A program made the position numbers and the translations under genes. This document shows, one piece after another, positions 22,603 through 36,000 of a DNA stretch of 64,000 nt; positions within the stretch are counted from its first letter, which is position 1; each line of letters starts with the position of its first letter. Source of the stretch: Bretschneidera sinensis (Eukaryota > Streptophyta > Magnoliopsida > Brassicales > Akaniaceae); NCBI GenBank assembly GCA_023935145.1, contig CM043702.1:103795088-103859087 (forward strand), written 5' to 3'. The notes below the pieces were generated by a model. It did no database searches, was not told the origin of the DNA, and saw only the letters and a list, made by a program, of their open reading frames with translations.

Positions 22603-22889
22603 AGGATTGACTCTGACTCTTTTAGGACTAGCTTGGAAGCTTCAGTTCATTAGTCTATCCAGCTTTCCTTCCTATCTTAATCCTTTTTTCTATTTATTTA
22701 TTTCTTATTTCCACACTCAGGATTTTTGCAAAGACATATTTTTTTCTTTTTTTGCAGACATTTTACATTTTTTTTTAGCACAAGAGAGCCATTGTAACTG
22801 TGCATTATGTTTAGCCCTTTGTGGATGGTTTGCGGATGTTTTTGAATATTTCTGGATAGATCTTGCTATGTGTGGTTGTGATTATATAT
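22603..22889 (+). other. Post-PTA non-coding DNA of the Sirevirus
   Basis: T-rich sequence between the PTA stop and the nested solo LTR. No gene is visible. Joining base 22,889 to 25,079 restores the pre-insertion sequence with one tatat. Confidence 0.5.
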
Positions 22890-25073
22890 TGTAATACATA
22901 CGTTCTTAAAGTAAGGGTAAAGAAGTAAGTTGATAAATATTATATGGAATTAAAATAATATATACATGAAAGATTTATTATTGAATAAAAATAATTCTTT
23001 TAAAAAAAAATCCTAGAAACATCCATATGGGGTTACAAGAGAGAAAAAAGGGGGTAGGAAACACCTGGATGTCTAGGTGTTGTATACACTACATGCAAAA
23101 TGCATGTAGGACATTTGCACCATATGAAGAAAGCTGTGGCAATGGTGAAATTTAATATAAAAATTCAGTTTTTGTTTTGTTTATTTATTTATTACCAAAT
23201 CCTGTTTGGTTTCCTTCTTTTTTTAATTCAAATTACTCTCTTTCTTTAAACACCTGGGGACTTAAAGAAATGTTGAAAGATTGAAAAGGTTTACGGGAGA
23301 ATTTCAAAGAGATTCGAGGGAAGCTTTAAGAAAAGAAAAGGTAATAATGTAAATTTTATTTTTGAAGTTATGCAAACATGAAATTACTCGAAATTTGGTG
23401 TAGAAATTTAAAGGGTATGAATTATGGAAGAATTGAATAATAAATTAGAAATTTTAATATAAATATTATGTCAGGTGTTAACAATCAGCAATCGGGTGAA
23501 ATTGCTGCAATGAGCAGAAAAGGCAAGGAGGTGATCCACGGGTAGCTTTAAGTACTACGTGGTGAGTTAGATTTACTTTTAGTAATTGAGATAAATATGA
23601 AATATAAAGTGATGATATTTGAATTAATTAATGAACTACAATGATTGGATGATATATGAAAGTTGGTTTATTGATATTATATGAATAATTGATATGTTCA
23701 AAATTTATTATATGAGAAGTGATATTAATGAAATAGTGAGTTGATGAAATATATAATGAAAGAATAAGTGAAATTTTTTTATAAGCTATGATTGATGATT
23801 TGATATGATATATGAGGAGATAATTTAATGAATATGATAAAAATAATAATTTTGAAAAAGAGCTTGATAGCTAAATTGAATACTTGAATGTATGCTTGTT
23901 TTCATATTATTCCTCATATACATAAAATAAAAGACCAGAAAGGTAGTTGGTCTATTTGTTTTCATATTATTGTTCATATGCATGAAATAAAAAGAACCAG
24001 GAAAGCAGCCGATCTAAATGAAAATAAAATAACCGGGAAGGCAACCGATCTAAATGAAAATAAAAGAACCGGGAAGGCAATTGATCTAAATGAAAATAAA
24101 AGAACTGGGAAGACAACCAATCTAGCTGAAAATAGAAGAGCCGGGAAGACAGTCAGTCTAACTGAAAATAAAGAACCAGGAAGGCAATTGGTCTAAGCTG
24201 AAACATGTCGACATGTGGGAAGACGTTCCCAAAGGATAATATGAAATGATCTGATAATTTAAATTCATGCATTGCATTTATTTTAAATATTGATTATTAT
24301 TGCTTGAGATGCTAAACTATCATTATTGATTGTGAATTTATTGATAGAAAAATGAGTCTCACAAAGAGACCTATATAATGAGAAAGAAATATGACAATAT
24401 GATATGATAAAAAATTATTTGATTGATTGATTATATGCTGTGAACCACATAACGAGGTAAATAATGATGTTAAATAGATAATCTAAAGATGATTAAATAC
24501 ATGAGAAGAAAAATTGATATGTTTGATGATTAATTTAAGATGAGATTGATAAATGGTTATAATAAGATGTTATTATATGGGATAATAGATGAATATATAT
24601 GGGAATATTATTTGAAATATTGAATGATTATCTGTGAAGAAATAGATAATTTATATTGGTAAATTAGAAAAGATTGAATTATAAGATGTGACTGGAAGTA
24701 TATAATCGAGTACTTTTAGTAAATTTAATTTACTGAGCTTGTGAAGCTCACTCCTCATTGTTAAATAATTTCAAGAAGCAGGCAGGACAAGTAGATTAGT
24801 GAGTTGAGATTTAGACTGAGTCATTATCTGTAAGCCACGTGGTCCACATCCTCAAACTAATGGAAAGAAAAAAAAATATATTTTTAAATATTCATGCATC
24901 AAATGTTGTATATATTATTTCAGTTGAAATTTTAATAATGTAACTCCTCTGTTGAGGGTTGAGGATTGATGTATAGATATATATACATTCAGTTGATGTA
25001 CATTTTTATATTGTTACATATATGTGTCATGCTGAGATTTCAAAATGTGACGACACTGGGATGGGTTGTTACA
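22890..25073 (+). repeat. Solo LTR of the chromovirus-like family, TSD TATAT
   Basis: Runs from tgtaatacata to gggttgttaca, 2184 bp, matching the LTR at 11,056-13,222 along its length, with the ~36-bp repeats (23,928-24,200) and the palindrome acatgtcgacatgt (24,203-24,216). The flanks are tatat at 22,885-22,889 and 25,074-25,078. No internal region is present, so this is an LTR-LTR recombination product inside the Sirevirus. Confidence 0.85.
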
Positions 25074-25489
25074 TATATATGTGTGTATGTGTTTATTTGT
25101 TTTTTCATGCAGGAGGTTGTATGAAAAAAAAAAACATAGGAAACTTAGCCCATTTTTCATAAAATTTCATCTCCTTAGTCTTTTTCCTTTTTTGATGATG
25201 TCAAAAAAGGCGGGGGGAAGTCTTTTTTATTTTTATTTTTATAGAGAAGTTAGTTTTTTTAATAAAAACTTTTTAAGTCTTTAATTGTATCTAGATATGT
25301 GGAGAATCCTTTATTTTTTTAATTTTCTTTAAAATTGCTTATATACTGGTTGGTTGAATACAAATTTGCAAGATATTTTATTTAAAATACAGAGGAAATT
25401 CTATCCAATTTTCTTTAAAATCCAATCATTTAGAATTTAAAATTAGCTTTTTAAGAAATAGTTTTGTCATCATAAAAAAAATGGGAGAT
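25074..25489 (+). other. Sirevirus 3' tail with polypurine tracts
   Basis: Contains gatgatgtcaaaaaaggcgg followed by ggggaag near 25,193-25,220, a form typical of Sirevirus internal polypurine tracts, and a terminal tract aaaaaaaatgggagat at 25,474-25,489 directly before the LTR. Confidence 0.65.
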
Positions 25490-26800
25490 TATTGACCCCA
25501 TATTGATTTTGATAATGACAAAACTAGATCTAATTGATCTAACTATCTTTTATCTAAGCCTTGTATCATGCAAGGAACTTTGTAAGATCATTGAAGATGC
25601 GCACGTGCTTGAGAAGTTGCGGACACTCGTTGCCTTACACGAACCAAGCTTCAACCTTTCTAAGGCATTTTTAAGGTCAAAGTGTTTCAAGCTTAGTTGT
25701 ATTAAGGTAGTTAAATTCTTGTATAATCTCCTTTTCAATATCTTGGCTTTCAAATGACTCAATTTTTTTAAAAAAAAATCTAGTCTTAAACCCCAAATAT
25801 CTTTTTTCTAAAAACTTTGAACAAAATTAATTTAAAAATAAAAAAATTAATTTAAAAAAAAAACGGTTTTTGGGTTAACCACAATCGACTGTGTTGGTAC
25901 TACAGACTACAGTTGATTGGAGATCCCTCTTAGGCTTAACTCAAAATTGTCTTAAAGTTGCCACGGTCAACTGCAAAGCTCTTACAGTCGACTATACAAC
26001 AAACAACAATGTTTCTACAATTGATTAGACAGACTTTACAGTTGACTGTAGACCCGTCTGAAGCCTCTTCTTTTAAATATTTAAAAGTATAGTCAACTGG
26101 GACAAGGCAACGGTCGATTGTAATGACACAAATAACAATTAGTTTTCCAAAATTAAGGGGCGAAACAAAAAATTTAATGCTTCAAACGGCTATTCCTTGT
26201 GTCTAACAGTCATATTGAGTTAAGACTATAAATACCCATCATAAATGAGCATTTCTAACAATCAAGAGCATTCAATTTCATTAAGAGCTTATTTACTACT
26301 CTCCAAAGCTTTCAAAAATCATTTCTGGAGCCACTCTTAAAGCTTTGTTCTTGAGAGAGAAAAATTCTTTGAGTTGTATGCATTAATTGTGCTCTCTCTT
26401 GTGTACCAACATCATCTCATTAATTCCTACCTTGTAAGAGAAAGAGTTTGTGAAACTCTTGTGAGTGTTTAGGCGTTAAACACTTGAGTGAAATTTCTTT
26501 GTAAGAGAATATTGTAAAAGTTTAAGCTATACCTTGGAAGTCGCTTGTTTGATCTAGTGAAACCTTCAAGGAGAATCCTTGAAAGAGAGTAAACATAAGG
26601 TCGGAAGGGATTCCGATATTGTCAAACTACTATAAACTGAGTTTTCACACTCTTCTTTTTTCCTCTTTTTATTTCTAGCAATCTTATAATTATTGCTTTG
26701 ACTTACTCTTGGTTTATTTCACAATTGTGTTAATTTATTTGTTTGTGCAAAAAGTTTTTAAATCTAATTCACTCCCTCTTGGGTTGTACTTTAGTTAACA
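25490..26800 (+). repeat. 3' LTR of the Sirevirus
   Basis: Starts tattgaccccatattg (TG mutated to TA) after the polypurine tract and ends ttagttaaca. It is 1311 bp, with eight cagtcgactg-like palindromes (25,882-26,120) upstream of ctataaatacc near 26,226. The right edge falls inside a MULE coding frame. Confidence 0.75.
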
Positions 26801-28670
26801 CATGGCTTTGTTAAAATTGTCAATGTGAAAAACGTTCGCAACCCACCTAAAGTCTCCCCTCAACTCTATCCCTTGATGTTGGGCTGTGAAGTTACTATAA
26901 ACATGACAAGCATAATTTATGTGATAAGCAGATGGAAAGAACTCAACAACTGCATTTTCAACCCCTGTTTGCATTAAATCAATGTGCAGTACCATTTACT
27001 TTAATATAAATGACATAATGCATTAATGAATAAACTACATTAAGGTTCAAATTTGTTTGGACTCACCTTTTGCTTGTCAGACATGATAGTCAATGATATG
27101 TCTCTTATCTCTTCACCAATGGCTTCATATATACATTCATAAAAAAAACCTCCAACTGTCAATGCACTCGACCTTAACAATCCTAAATGCTACTGAGAAT
27201 AATCTATCATTTCCATCTAGTGCTATTACTGATTAGAGGACTCCATCAAAAGAACCCTTAAGAAAATACCCATCCAAACATAGAAATGGCCTACACCCCT
27301 TTAGAAATCCAACCTTCATAGCATTCTTACATTATTGTTCTTATACACCCTTATACAATTTTGTACATAATTCAATTTCTTGACTATGAATGTTGTACCA
27401 TCTAGTGTTACAAAAGCCAAAATCCTCCATGCACACCTTTTCACCCTTACATAGTGCACACATTCTTTTATTATTATTTTTGGGCAAATGAATACTGTAT
27501 TTACCCTTAACACCATAATCAGTTAGTGTCTCCCTAAATTCTTTCACAGAGGGCCACACATAACCAATTTCAAACACAATCTTCCTATTTTCCTCACGTT
27601 TAAAATTTTTGGCATTCACTCTCATAATAAGGTCAATTATCTTTTCCCTTGGCCTGTTATTTGCACCCTCTTCATCAAATAAATCACTAACAACCTCTGT
27701 ATCACTTTCACTTGAATTGACATTACTTAACTTATTGTCTGAGTCACCATCCTGCTCATCTACTTTAACACCACCAAAAGCTGCATCATTTTTCACCCTT
27801 ATCTTCATCAAAATCTGAATCATCCTCTTCATCTTTTATCCCATCCTCATCTTCATCTTTAGAGAATTGAAAGTCATTATTATCTATATCTTCCTCAAGA
27901 GGCTATTCTAAAACATTTTCTTACCCAACAGATTCTTTCCTAATACCTTCCATACTATCATCCTCATCACCCACTTCACTTTTATTTGCAGTCATATTAT
28001 CACCCAAATTATGAACACCATCATCCTTAACATTCATATATTTTTCTCTACCATATCCACTATATTTGCTTATTCCCTAACATGTTCATCAGTTTGGCCC
28101 ATATTTGCATCCATATTATCACCCTCATAACCCACTTCAATCCACGATGCATCCATATCATCACCCAAATCAACCCCAACATTCATATTTTTTCCATGAA
28201 CTTCATCCACATTTTGACCACCATCATCCACCTCACCCTCATGAACTTCACCCACATTTTGAACATCATTACCCTGCCCTTAGGAACTTCATCCACATTC
28301 TAAATATCATCACCCACCTCACCCTCAGATAGCTCAACATCTACAATGTCAAGATCTTCCTTATTTAACCAACTACGATCAATGTCCCTAACCTTATTGC
28401 CCATGAATTCTCTTCAATATAAAATGCAACCCTTTCAATCCCTTCATAATATCTAAAAACTTTCACTAAATCCTAATCACACTTAACTAGTTTACTATTC
28501 CCTGTCGTAATTTGAAGAGCACATGATCCAACGTCCAGTGAAGTGTAAATGTAATCCATGAAATCTAGGTACCGGGACATGTCTGAGTCAACCCACTTGA
28601 GCACTTTCTGGTGTATATTATTTTCTTCACTGAATAAGTGGAACTCATGATTAGGCTCCATGGTCACTAT
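26801..28670 (-). pseudogene. MULE transposase (MuDR type), truncated
   Basis: Read on the minus strand: an N-terminal region 28,670-28,390 (MTMEPNHEFHLFSEENN, FRYYEGIERVAFYIEEN), an Asp/Glu/Asn-rich spacer with VDD/VHE repeats (28,255-27,833), a MuDR DNA-binding-like domain (27,832-27,341: FEIGYVWPSVKEFRETLTDY, KRMCALCKG), then the transposase core (GCRPFLCLDGYF with the first catalytic Asp, SWRFFYECIYEAIGEE, LTIMSDKQK at about 27,310-27,070). A likely intron (about 26,965-27,066) separates VENAVVEFFPSAYHINYAC. The frame stops at the Sirevirus LTR edge. Several stops make it a pseudogene. Confidence 0.8.
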
Positions 28671-29681
28671 AACAAAAAAGATTGAATATTCAAATTAAAG
28701 TTGAACATAGATGACATAGAATATGAAATGAAACAAACAACAACTGAAACATAGGGAAACATAACACTAGCAATGCGAATCATTCCAACAATTAAATCAA
28801 ATGAGAAACAGTTAATCAACAAAAACACCCTAAAATTTGGGCCTTTTGACAATATGAAAATAAACAAGCTTAATCAAACGCGAAAATCGACAAATATTAA
28901 GTGGTTAATCTACAAACTATAACATCTTCACATTTTCGCGTAGAAACCCTAAAATTTGGGTAATTTCACATTTTCGAAAGTAAACATCAAATGAAATTTG
29001 TAGTGGGCTTAAGTCAACCAACTAATACAAGTAATCGAAGCAAAAAAGAATGAAGAAACTTACCTAAACAGATGACGAAATCAATCAACACGAATGACTT
29101 CTCGTTCGGGTTTTTGAATTCTTGATGGAAGCGAGTCAACCGGTTCTTTGAATTCTTGTTAGGCCAAACCTAGGTAAAGGATGTTAGGAGTTTGGCTAGA
29201 AATGAACAATTTAAGGTTCGAACCCGAGACTACTCTTAATCAAATTGAGGGAGGAAAGAGAAACGATGATTGAGAAATTATACTAGTCAACTGAATTACT
29301 AGAGTAAATAAGACAAACAAGTTACTTTTTATATATGAACAGTTTAATAATCTTAATTTTGATGTCAATGACAATTATGATCGAGTGATATAAATGTAAG
29401 TTTTAAAATGACGATGATACGAGTTTGGGTTCACTGTACCCTAATGATGTTTAAACCAAAAAAAAATGTCAAAGCCGTTTTCTACCCACACGATGTTTCC
29501 GTACGGGTCATTGCCAATCGATTTAAACTGTGGCCCATCCGCCTGAACCAGACCCGTTGCCAAGTGCCAACACATTCAGATAAACCTCTAAAACCCCAAA
29601 AGCCCCAACTTCTGAGCGTGGTGTTTTCTCATGTTGTAGCCAGAAGCCGTATAGCGAATCCTCAATTCTATCCACCAAGAA
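28671..29681 (+). promoter_or_regulatory. Upstream region of the FTSHI4-like gene
   Basis: No coding sequence on either strand is convincing. The MULE 5' region probably extends into the left part. Just before the ATG at 29,682 the sequence is GC-richer and open in another frame (29,408-29,806), which suggests 5' UTR rather than a separate gene. A tttttatatatg at about 29,324-29,335 is a possible TATA, though rather far from the ATG. The transcription start cannot be fixed. Confidence 0.4.
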
Positions 29682-30080
29682 ATGAACCTTGCAATCTCAC
29701 ACAAACCAAACCCACTTCTCTTCTCTTCAACAATACTCACACGTACACCTCAAAGTCTCACTCTTTTTCAATTACCCAGAAATTCCCGCCAAAGACCCAT
29801 CTTTAGAGCATATTCCTCTGCAAATCCAAGTGGGTCTAATGGGTTTTCTTGGCTGAGTTTCACTCGGTCGGTTCGGCTTGGGGCGGAGCGATTCTGGTTG
29901 AAACTTGGCGAGTCGGTGAAAAAGGAAATTGGGTTTGACTTGGAGGAGGCTAATGTGAAGGTGGGTGAGTTTGCGGGGCGAGTTAAGGATGGGGTGAAGA
30001 AGGGTGAGGATGAGTTCACTCGGTTCAGGAGTGAGTTGGTGCCCGAGTTTCTAAGTTGGAATCGGTGGGAGCGTTGGAAG
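29682..30080 (+). CDS. FTSHI4: FTSHI4-like exon 1 (start codon, transit peptide)
   Basis: Begins at the first in-frame ATG of an open frame with a basic, Ser/Thr-rich N-terminus ([16 protein letters not shown]...), fitting a plastid transit peptide. It continues with [20 protein letters not shown] and ends WERWK at donor gtaggt, phase 0. It codes for 133 residues and is more GC-rich than the surrounding DNA. Confidence 0.85.
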
Positions 30081-33000
30081 GTAGGTATTCTATTTACTTG
30101 GAGACATTTTGGATAATTTTCTGTTTGGTTGTTGCATGTAAAGTGTGGGAAAAAGAAAGAAGGAAAATGAGCGTTTGTATCCTTGGTGTTGATAGGAATT
30201 GTGTGAGTTCAAGTTTGGCGAATTAGTTCTCCTTTTCTTTTTCTTATAAATATATGATTGTTATCTGCTACTTATAAAAAAAAAATATGATTGTTATCTG
30301 CCGCTCCAAACTGTGGATAATCTAATTTGCTGCATGCTCACGTTATAAAGTACATTTCTTTTTGGCTTTGAACATCAACCAAGGAATATATTGCATGTCA
30401 TTTATTTATTTGTTTTTGTTTCAAAATTTGAAAAGCTATTAAGTACTTTCAACATGCTGATTAAAGCATGCCAAAAAATTTAAGCAGCGAAGCCATATCA
30501 GACTGATCACTAGCAATCAGCATCCTAAGTTTGCATAAGTAAGCTTGAACGTCTGAGGAGGTAGTTAAAATTCCTCCTAGAAGCTTGAATTTAGTAACTT
30601 TGTATAAGTTTTGCATTTTGGCAAAGGGAGACCGAGATTGAAATTGGTGAAGGTGACAATAATTTCAGCATTTTATGAAACTATGGCCATATTAGCCAAC
30701 CTGCTTTAAGTTGGCTTAATGACTCTCCATTGCCTATATTTCTAGAGGAATGCATTGCAGAAGGTGGGCTCTTGCGAAGGAAGTATATGGCAAAGTGTGA
30801 AATTCTGCATGGATATACAATGTATATTCTAAAATAGGACAATGCTGATACACCCATCCAATCTGAATGGGAGCAATGATTGAATAAAGAGAGTCAATGA
30901 TTTCTATATTGCCCTCTTTTTTGAGGGGTTTAATGTTCTCTGTAGTTTTCACTTCTGAAGTGATTGAAGCATAACCTTATATTTAAGTTCAACGTTCTTA
31001 TGTTTTTAGTTAGCTGCAAGCTTCTCTAACTTTCAATCATGTTGGTCACTTGGTCTATAACATTTCGTGTCTCTTTTACATTGACGGAAAGATGGAATAT
31101 TGACTACTCCAGTTGATAAGAATGCCATAAATGTAACCTCATCATGCTCACATCTACGAACCAGGTTGAATACAGTTTGAGTTAATTCTTCCTTTCAAAT
31201 AGTAGAAGTTTGATATGAGTTGGATACTCTTTTCAAAAAGAGTTTTGGGGCATATTTGGGTAGCAGTTTTCTGTTTTCAGTTTTCAAAAATGAAAACTGG
31301 AAACAGTTTTATGATATTTTCTAAAGAAAACATTTTTGGATAACTGTAAGTCGAAAATTGTTTCCAAAACAGAAAACAATGAAATGTTGTTTGGATAATT
31401 TTATTTTGAAAACTGGTATGATACACTTTGTAATTATTTTTAATTTTGAGTTTAAATTTAAAATCTATATTAATGTTATTTCTCATATTTACTAATACTT
31501 AAAAATAATTAATATTTTATTTTCAAAATTTTAATATTTTTTATATACCATGGAGGAAGAATGAAACATAGATGTGAACACTGATTTTTGGGTTATTTTT
31601 CGAAAATTATATCAGAAAACACCAATTTGGGGTTTTTAGAAAACAATTTTTGAAAACTGGTTTTTTGAAAACTGTTTTAGAAAATTACTTTTGAAAACTG
31701 TTTGCCAAACATGGAAAAGAGTTTTGAAAACTGATTTTAGCTTTTGAAAAACTGAAAACAGTTTTCAAACTCTAAAAAGCTGTTTGGCTACCAGTTTTCA
31801 AACATAATTTTTGAAAACTATTTTCAAAATACCTCTTTTAGTACACCACTTTTACAAAACTCCTTTTAGGGGTTTCAAGCATGGTTTTCAAAAACCAAAT
31901 GAAAACTTACGGAAAAGAGTTTTCACTGTTGCCTAACAACGGTGCCTAGAAATCTCTTATTCTCCTCTTCTACCGTGTCGCAACCTTTGCGACTCTGACT
32001 GCCATTGGGGTTAAATAATTTCATATTTCAAAAATTATTTCAGAACCAGTAGTTGACGCCATTGGCCCCAACACGAGCTCAATCCTGAAGTAATTGAATG
32101 TGCATGATGCTGTCTTGGTGTACCCTGTGCACACACCGTCACCTTCATCGTTGTTCGTCAGTGACCCGGGAAATCATACTCCAATCGTGCGGTAATTGAG
32201 CAAAAATCCAACACGATAAGGGTGAGGAAGAGGGTGATTTGGGAGATTGATGAGAATATAGGCATGAGGATGATTGATTGGTTGATAATTGGTTTTGCCC
32301 AGATCTGGAGGAATACTTTAATCCTAACCCTAACTTTGGATCTGTAAAATTTTGGAGGTAGTGGAGAAGGTTTGGCGTTGGTTGATGGTGGTGCTTACAA
32401 AGAGAAGGAAAAAAAATGAAGAAAAAGAAAGGGGATGATGGAGGGTGGTGGTCTTCTCACTTCTGGTATTTTGGCAAATCCGGGTCAAGCTTGCAAGGAG
32501 CCTTTCCATTAGCTATGTGATAGGATCAACATTAATCATGTTCCAAGAGAAGGTAATCAGTGTGCAGACTGATTAGGAAAGTTGGGATACCAAAATACAA
32601 CCACTGAGTTGCTGTTTGACGACCCTCCCCCTGGTCTAGATGGTTTACTGCTAAGTGCTAGCAGATATGTTGGTGTTTCCATTGTGAGACCTACAAACAA
32701 TTTTCTATTTTCAAAACAGTTTCTAATATAAATTATCCAAACGATTTTTCACTTTTTTTGTTTTTAAAAATTATTTTTCGAGTTACCGTTATCCAAACAT
32801 ACTTTCTTTCGAAAACATCTGAAAAGTGTTTTCTATTTTTATTTTCAAAAACGATTTTAACTGAAAACTGAATCCAAACATGCCCTTAGTTTCAACTTTC
32901 CCAATTTGATGGCAGAATCAGTTTAGAAAAATTATAATAGTTCCATTCACACAAGTTAATGATATAGGAAAAGAAATTAAACCGTGCAAGATTGTGGAGG

Positions 33001-36000
33001 GTGTGATCATTATACCTTTAGAAAATGCTAGAAAACAATACATGAGGAGGGTAGACAGATGCCTTGGATTATACTTTGCTCTTCTAGAAGGGTCAAGTTT
33101 AGAAATTTGAAGTATGAAACTCTGTGTTTTCACCCGGAAATAAAAAAAAAAAATGATTGTTTTAAACCTTTTTTTATTTATGCAGTCAGATTTTCTTTTT
33201 GTTCATTAAATTTTGACACATTTTTTTTATACTTTATACCATCTACTTTTTGCTTGAGGCTTTGTAATGACATATGAGACTATTTCCAAACCCTGACAAG
33301 CAGAAAGTATTAAAATTATTAGTTAATAGTGAAGTAACTTTACTTCAAAAATTGAAATTGCAGAATAAAACTTATTTACTTGAGCCTATATTGGTTAGTG
33401 GGCTAGCGGCCTTGTTTCATTTTTTCGTAATCACTTATATGAGCTTCTATTTGTGAGCCAATCAATGATATAGTTGTTAATATTTTCAGGATGTCATGAA
33501 TTGGGAACCTAAACGAATCGGTGTCTTGATTCTCTATGCTCTTGTAGTGATATTTTCTTGCCGGAGAGTTTATGCTGCAATTCGAGCTCCTCAACTAGAT
33601 CGAGAGAGAAAAGAGATAACAGAGGCTTATATGGAGGCATTGATTCCTGAGCCCTCCCCAAGTAATATTAAAAAGTAAGTGCTTTGTTTATAGTATTTGC
33701 AACTGCACTCTTTCAAATAAATTACTTTCTTATGGCTTGTGAAGTTATAAATATCAACCTTGTGGTTCGGGCCATAACAAATTGGATACATGAGTTTCTA
33801 AATGTGACAGGCGAATACCTTGGGGTTCTGCCGTTAACAAGATAATCTAGGGACGTTAAGTATTTAAATGCACACTTGACATGTGGTGATAATAATGTAA
33901 AGCAGCAAAAGGCTTGTGAATGATGAGGCCATAAACCTTCCTTATCTCTCCTCTAAACCTTCCTCTCTCACAGGACAAACCCAACTCAATTTTATCTCAT
34001 CTCTCACGATTTAAGTTTCCTTCTCCCACTTTCATGGCATGAAACGCTCACACAATAGTTTTTCTCTTAAATTGCATGCAATTTCTTTTGTTCTATTGTA
34101 AAATTAATGAAACCCATTTCAATATCTCTCTAATTTCCTTTCGTTAACATTGTAAATCTTTTAGGGCATGTTTGGTAACAGTTTTCAATTTTCAGTGTTC
34201 GAAAAGAGTTTCTGAAAACAGTGTTCGAAAAGAGTTTCTGAAAACAGTTTTCTGATGAAAACATGTTTGGATAACTGTAACTCGAAAACAGTTTCCAAAA
34301 CAGTTTTCAGTGAAATGTTGTTTGGATAATCAGTGTTCGAAAACTGTTTTGAAAATAGAAAACTGTTTGGATTACACCTTCTTGTAATTGTTTTCAGTTT
34401 TCAGTGTTCAGTTTAAATTTTAATATCTAAAATTAATTTTATTTCTCATATTTACTAAATACAATTTTTTAAGCACACACCAAATACTTGAAAATAATTA
34501 ATATTATTTTATTTTTAAAATGTTAGTATTTTTTATATATTATCAATCAAACATGACAACAATTATTGTATAATTATACTTATACTTCACCGCTTTTAAT
34601 AAAAAAAAAAAGAAGATATATATGCATAATACAAAGTATATTACCATATAATATTAAAACATTGTTATTATCGAAACGAATCAAAACAAATCAAATTTGA
34701 TTTGTTTATTAAGCGGATTAGCGGATTCTGATAAAAAAATTTATAGGCTAACAACAGTCAATATTAAACCAAAATAAATCATAAAAGGGTGGAACGAATG
34801 CTATATGGTACATATATACATCTATCGTTTTCCCCATTAAAGAAAATTACAAGTTGGTGTCTATGGTATAACTCGCTCCTTAGAGCAATTAATCAATGCT
34901 TATTACAGTTATAAAGGCAAATCAGCCAATCTAGACTTCAATTTAACAAATAAAAATTACTATCACAAAATTTCTTCACCTCCATCCTAACATCATAAAG
35001 GTAGATATGCCAATCTAGACAATTGCCAATTTCTGCAGCATCTGAAAGCTTTGAATATGGATACAACACCTATCTTCATATCAAACTGGTTAGATTCAAG
35101 ATGAGATTCAGTTCTAACCCACTTCTCGTAAAGAGGATCCCTTTTTCTCTATTGACAAGCTTGCAATTTTATGCGCAATATCATTCTCTAATTTTTCATT
35201 GAAATGATCCTTGAGAAATTCCACAGCCATGAAAGTAAGAGCAGAGGCTGGAATATTGTTGATCAACTTCTGCTGTTGAGCAGAATTGCTGCTTAATAGA
35301 TCTGTGCGGCTGTGTCCGGCCTTGCCTGTGCTTTTAGAAATTTTTGGACTTCTTATTGTCACAGTACAGTCCTTCCACCAAAAAAAAAAAAAACTGGAAT
35401 TAACAGATAACATTAACCAGCTGCTGCCTGAACAAAGACAACCACTGAGACAACAAGACTTTCAACTCTTTTATTATTTCATTTTAGCACAGAATTTGGA
35501 GAATTTTGTACTTCTGAAACCATAGCTAGCCTAATAAGTAGAAATTTCTTTGCAGGCTAGGTTCCCATAAATTTTTTTGAATCTACATAATTAGCCAAAA
35601 TGAAAAAGTGGGGGGAGATAGGGAGAGGAAAAATGGGTTTCCAATAGGTCAGTATCTCAGGTCAGGGACCATAAGAACCTGTCATTTACTAATTTATCTG
35701 AAATATGCTGTCACCAGCATTACAGTCCCAAACAGCAGCCATCTATACCCCCACAAAACATATTCACCAATCCCTATAATCAATGTACTAATCCTAACAC
35801 TTTAACAGATTTTCATCAATTCGAATTTACAGAAATTAAAATTCTCAAGTTTTTCGACATTTTTGATCCATAAACAACCTTAATGATAAATAGGATAAAA
35901 TTCGACTCTTTTATCATGATTTTGTTGAAGCTAGTGTTACTATTATTATTATGGTGATGATCTAAATTACTACTTTTAACTTTTCCTTTCTAGTAACTTC

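Larger units (their letters stand above)
18811..26800 (+). mobile_element. Sirevirus-type copia retrotransposon, 3' portion
   Basis: Order on the plus strand: GAG-pre-integrase (18,840-19,120), RT (19,410-20,130), RNase H (to 20,893), a leader with TATA box, a PTA/env-like ORF remnant (21,540-22,602), a nested solo LTR (22,890-25,073), a tail with purine-rich internal tracts, and the 3' LTR (25,490-26,800). The 5' LTR, gag and the integrase core are missing. A post-RNase H ORF of PTA type is known for the SIRE/Maximus lineage. Multiple stops make it non-functional. Confidence 0.8.
30081..33489 (+). other. Intron 1 (3.4 kb)
   Basis: Phase 0, gtaggt...ttttcag. Holds a 17-bp-flanked retroposed tail (30,252-30,301) and a TIR element (31,247-32,885). 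The rest (30,302-31,246 and 32,886-33,489) is AT-rich with no recognised feature. Confidence 0.8.

Noticed and set aside
23888..24196. Repetitive open frame (NENKRTGKA units) in the solo LTR
   Set aside because: It comes from a 36-bp tandem repeat; in the sister LTRs the unit is about 35 bp, so the frame is not kept.
28082..28332. His/Pro-rich plus-strand open frames
   Set aside because: They are the antisense of the acidic repeat spacer of the MULE transposase.
29408..29806. 132-codon frame overlapping the start of the FTSHI4-like gene
   Set aside because: It runs out of frame through the 5' UTR and exon 1; only the frame starting at 29,682 joins the downstream exons.
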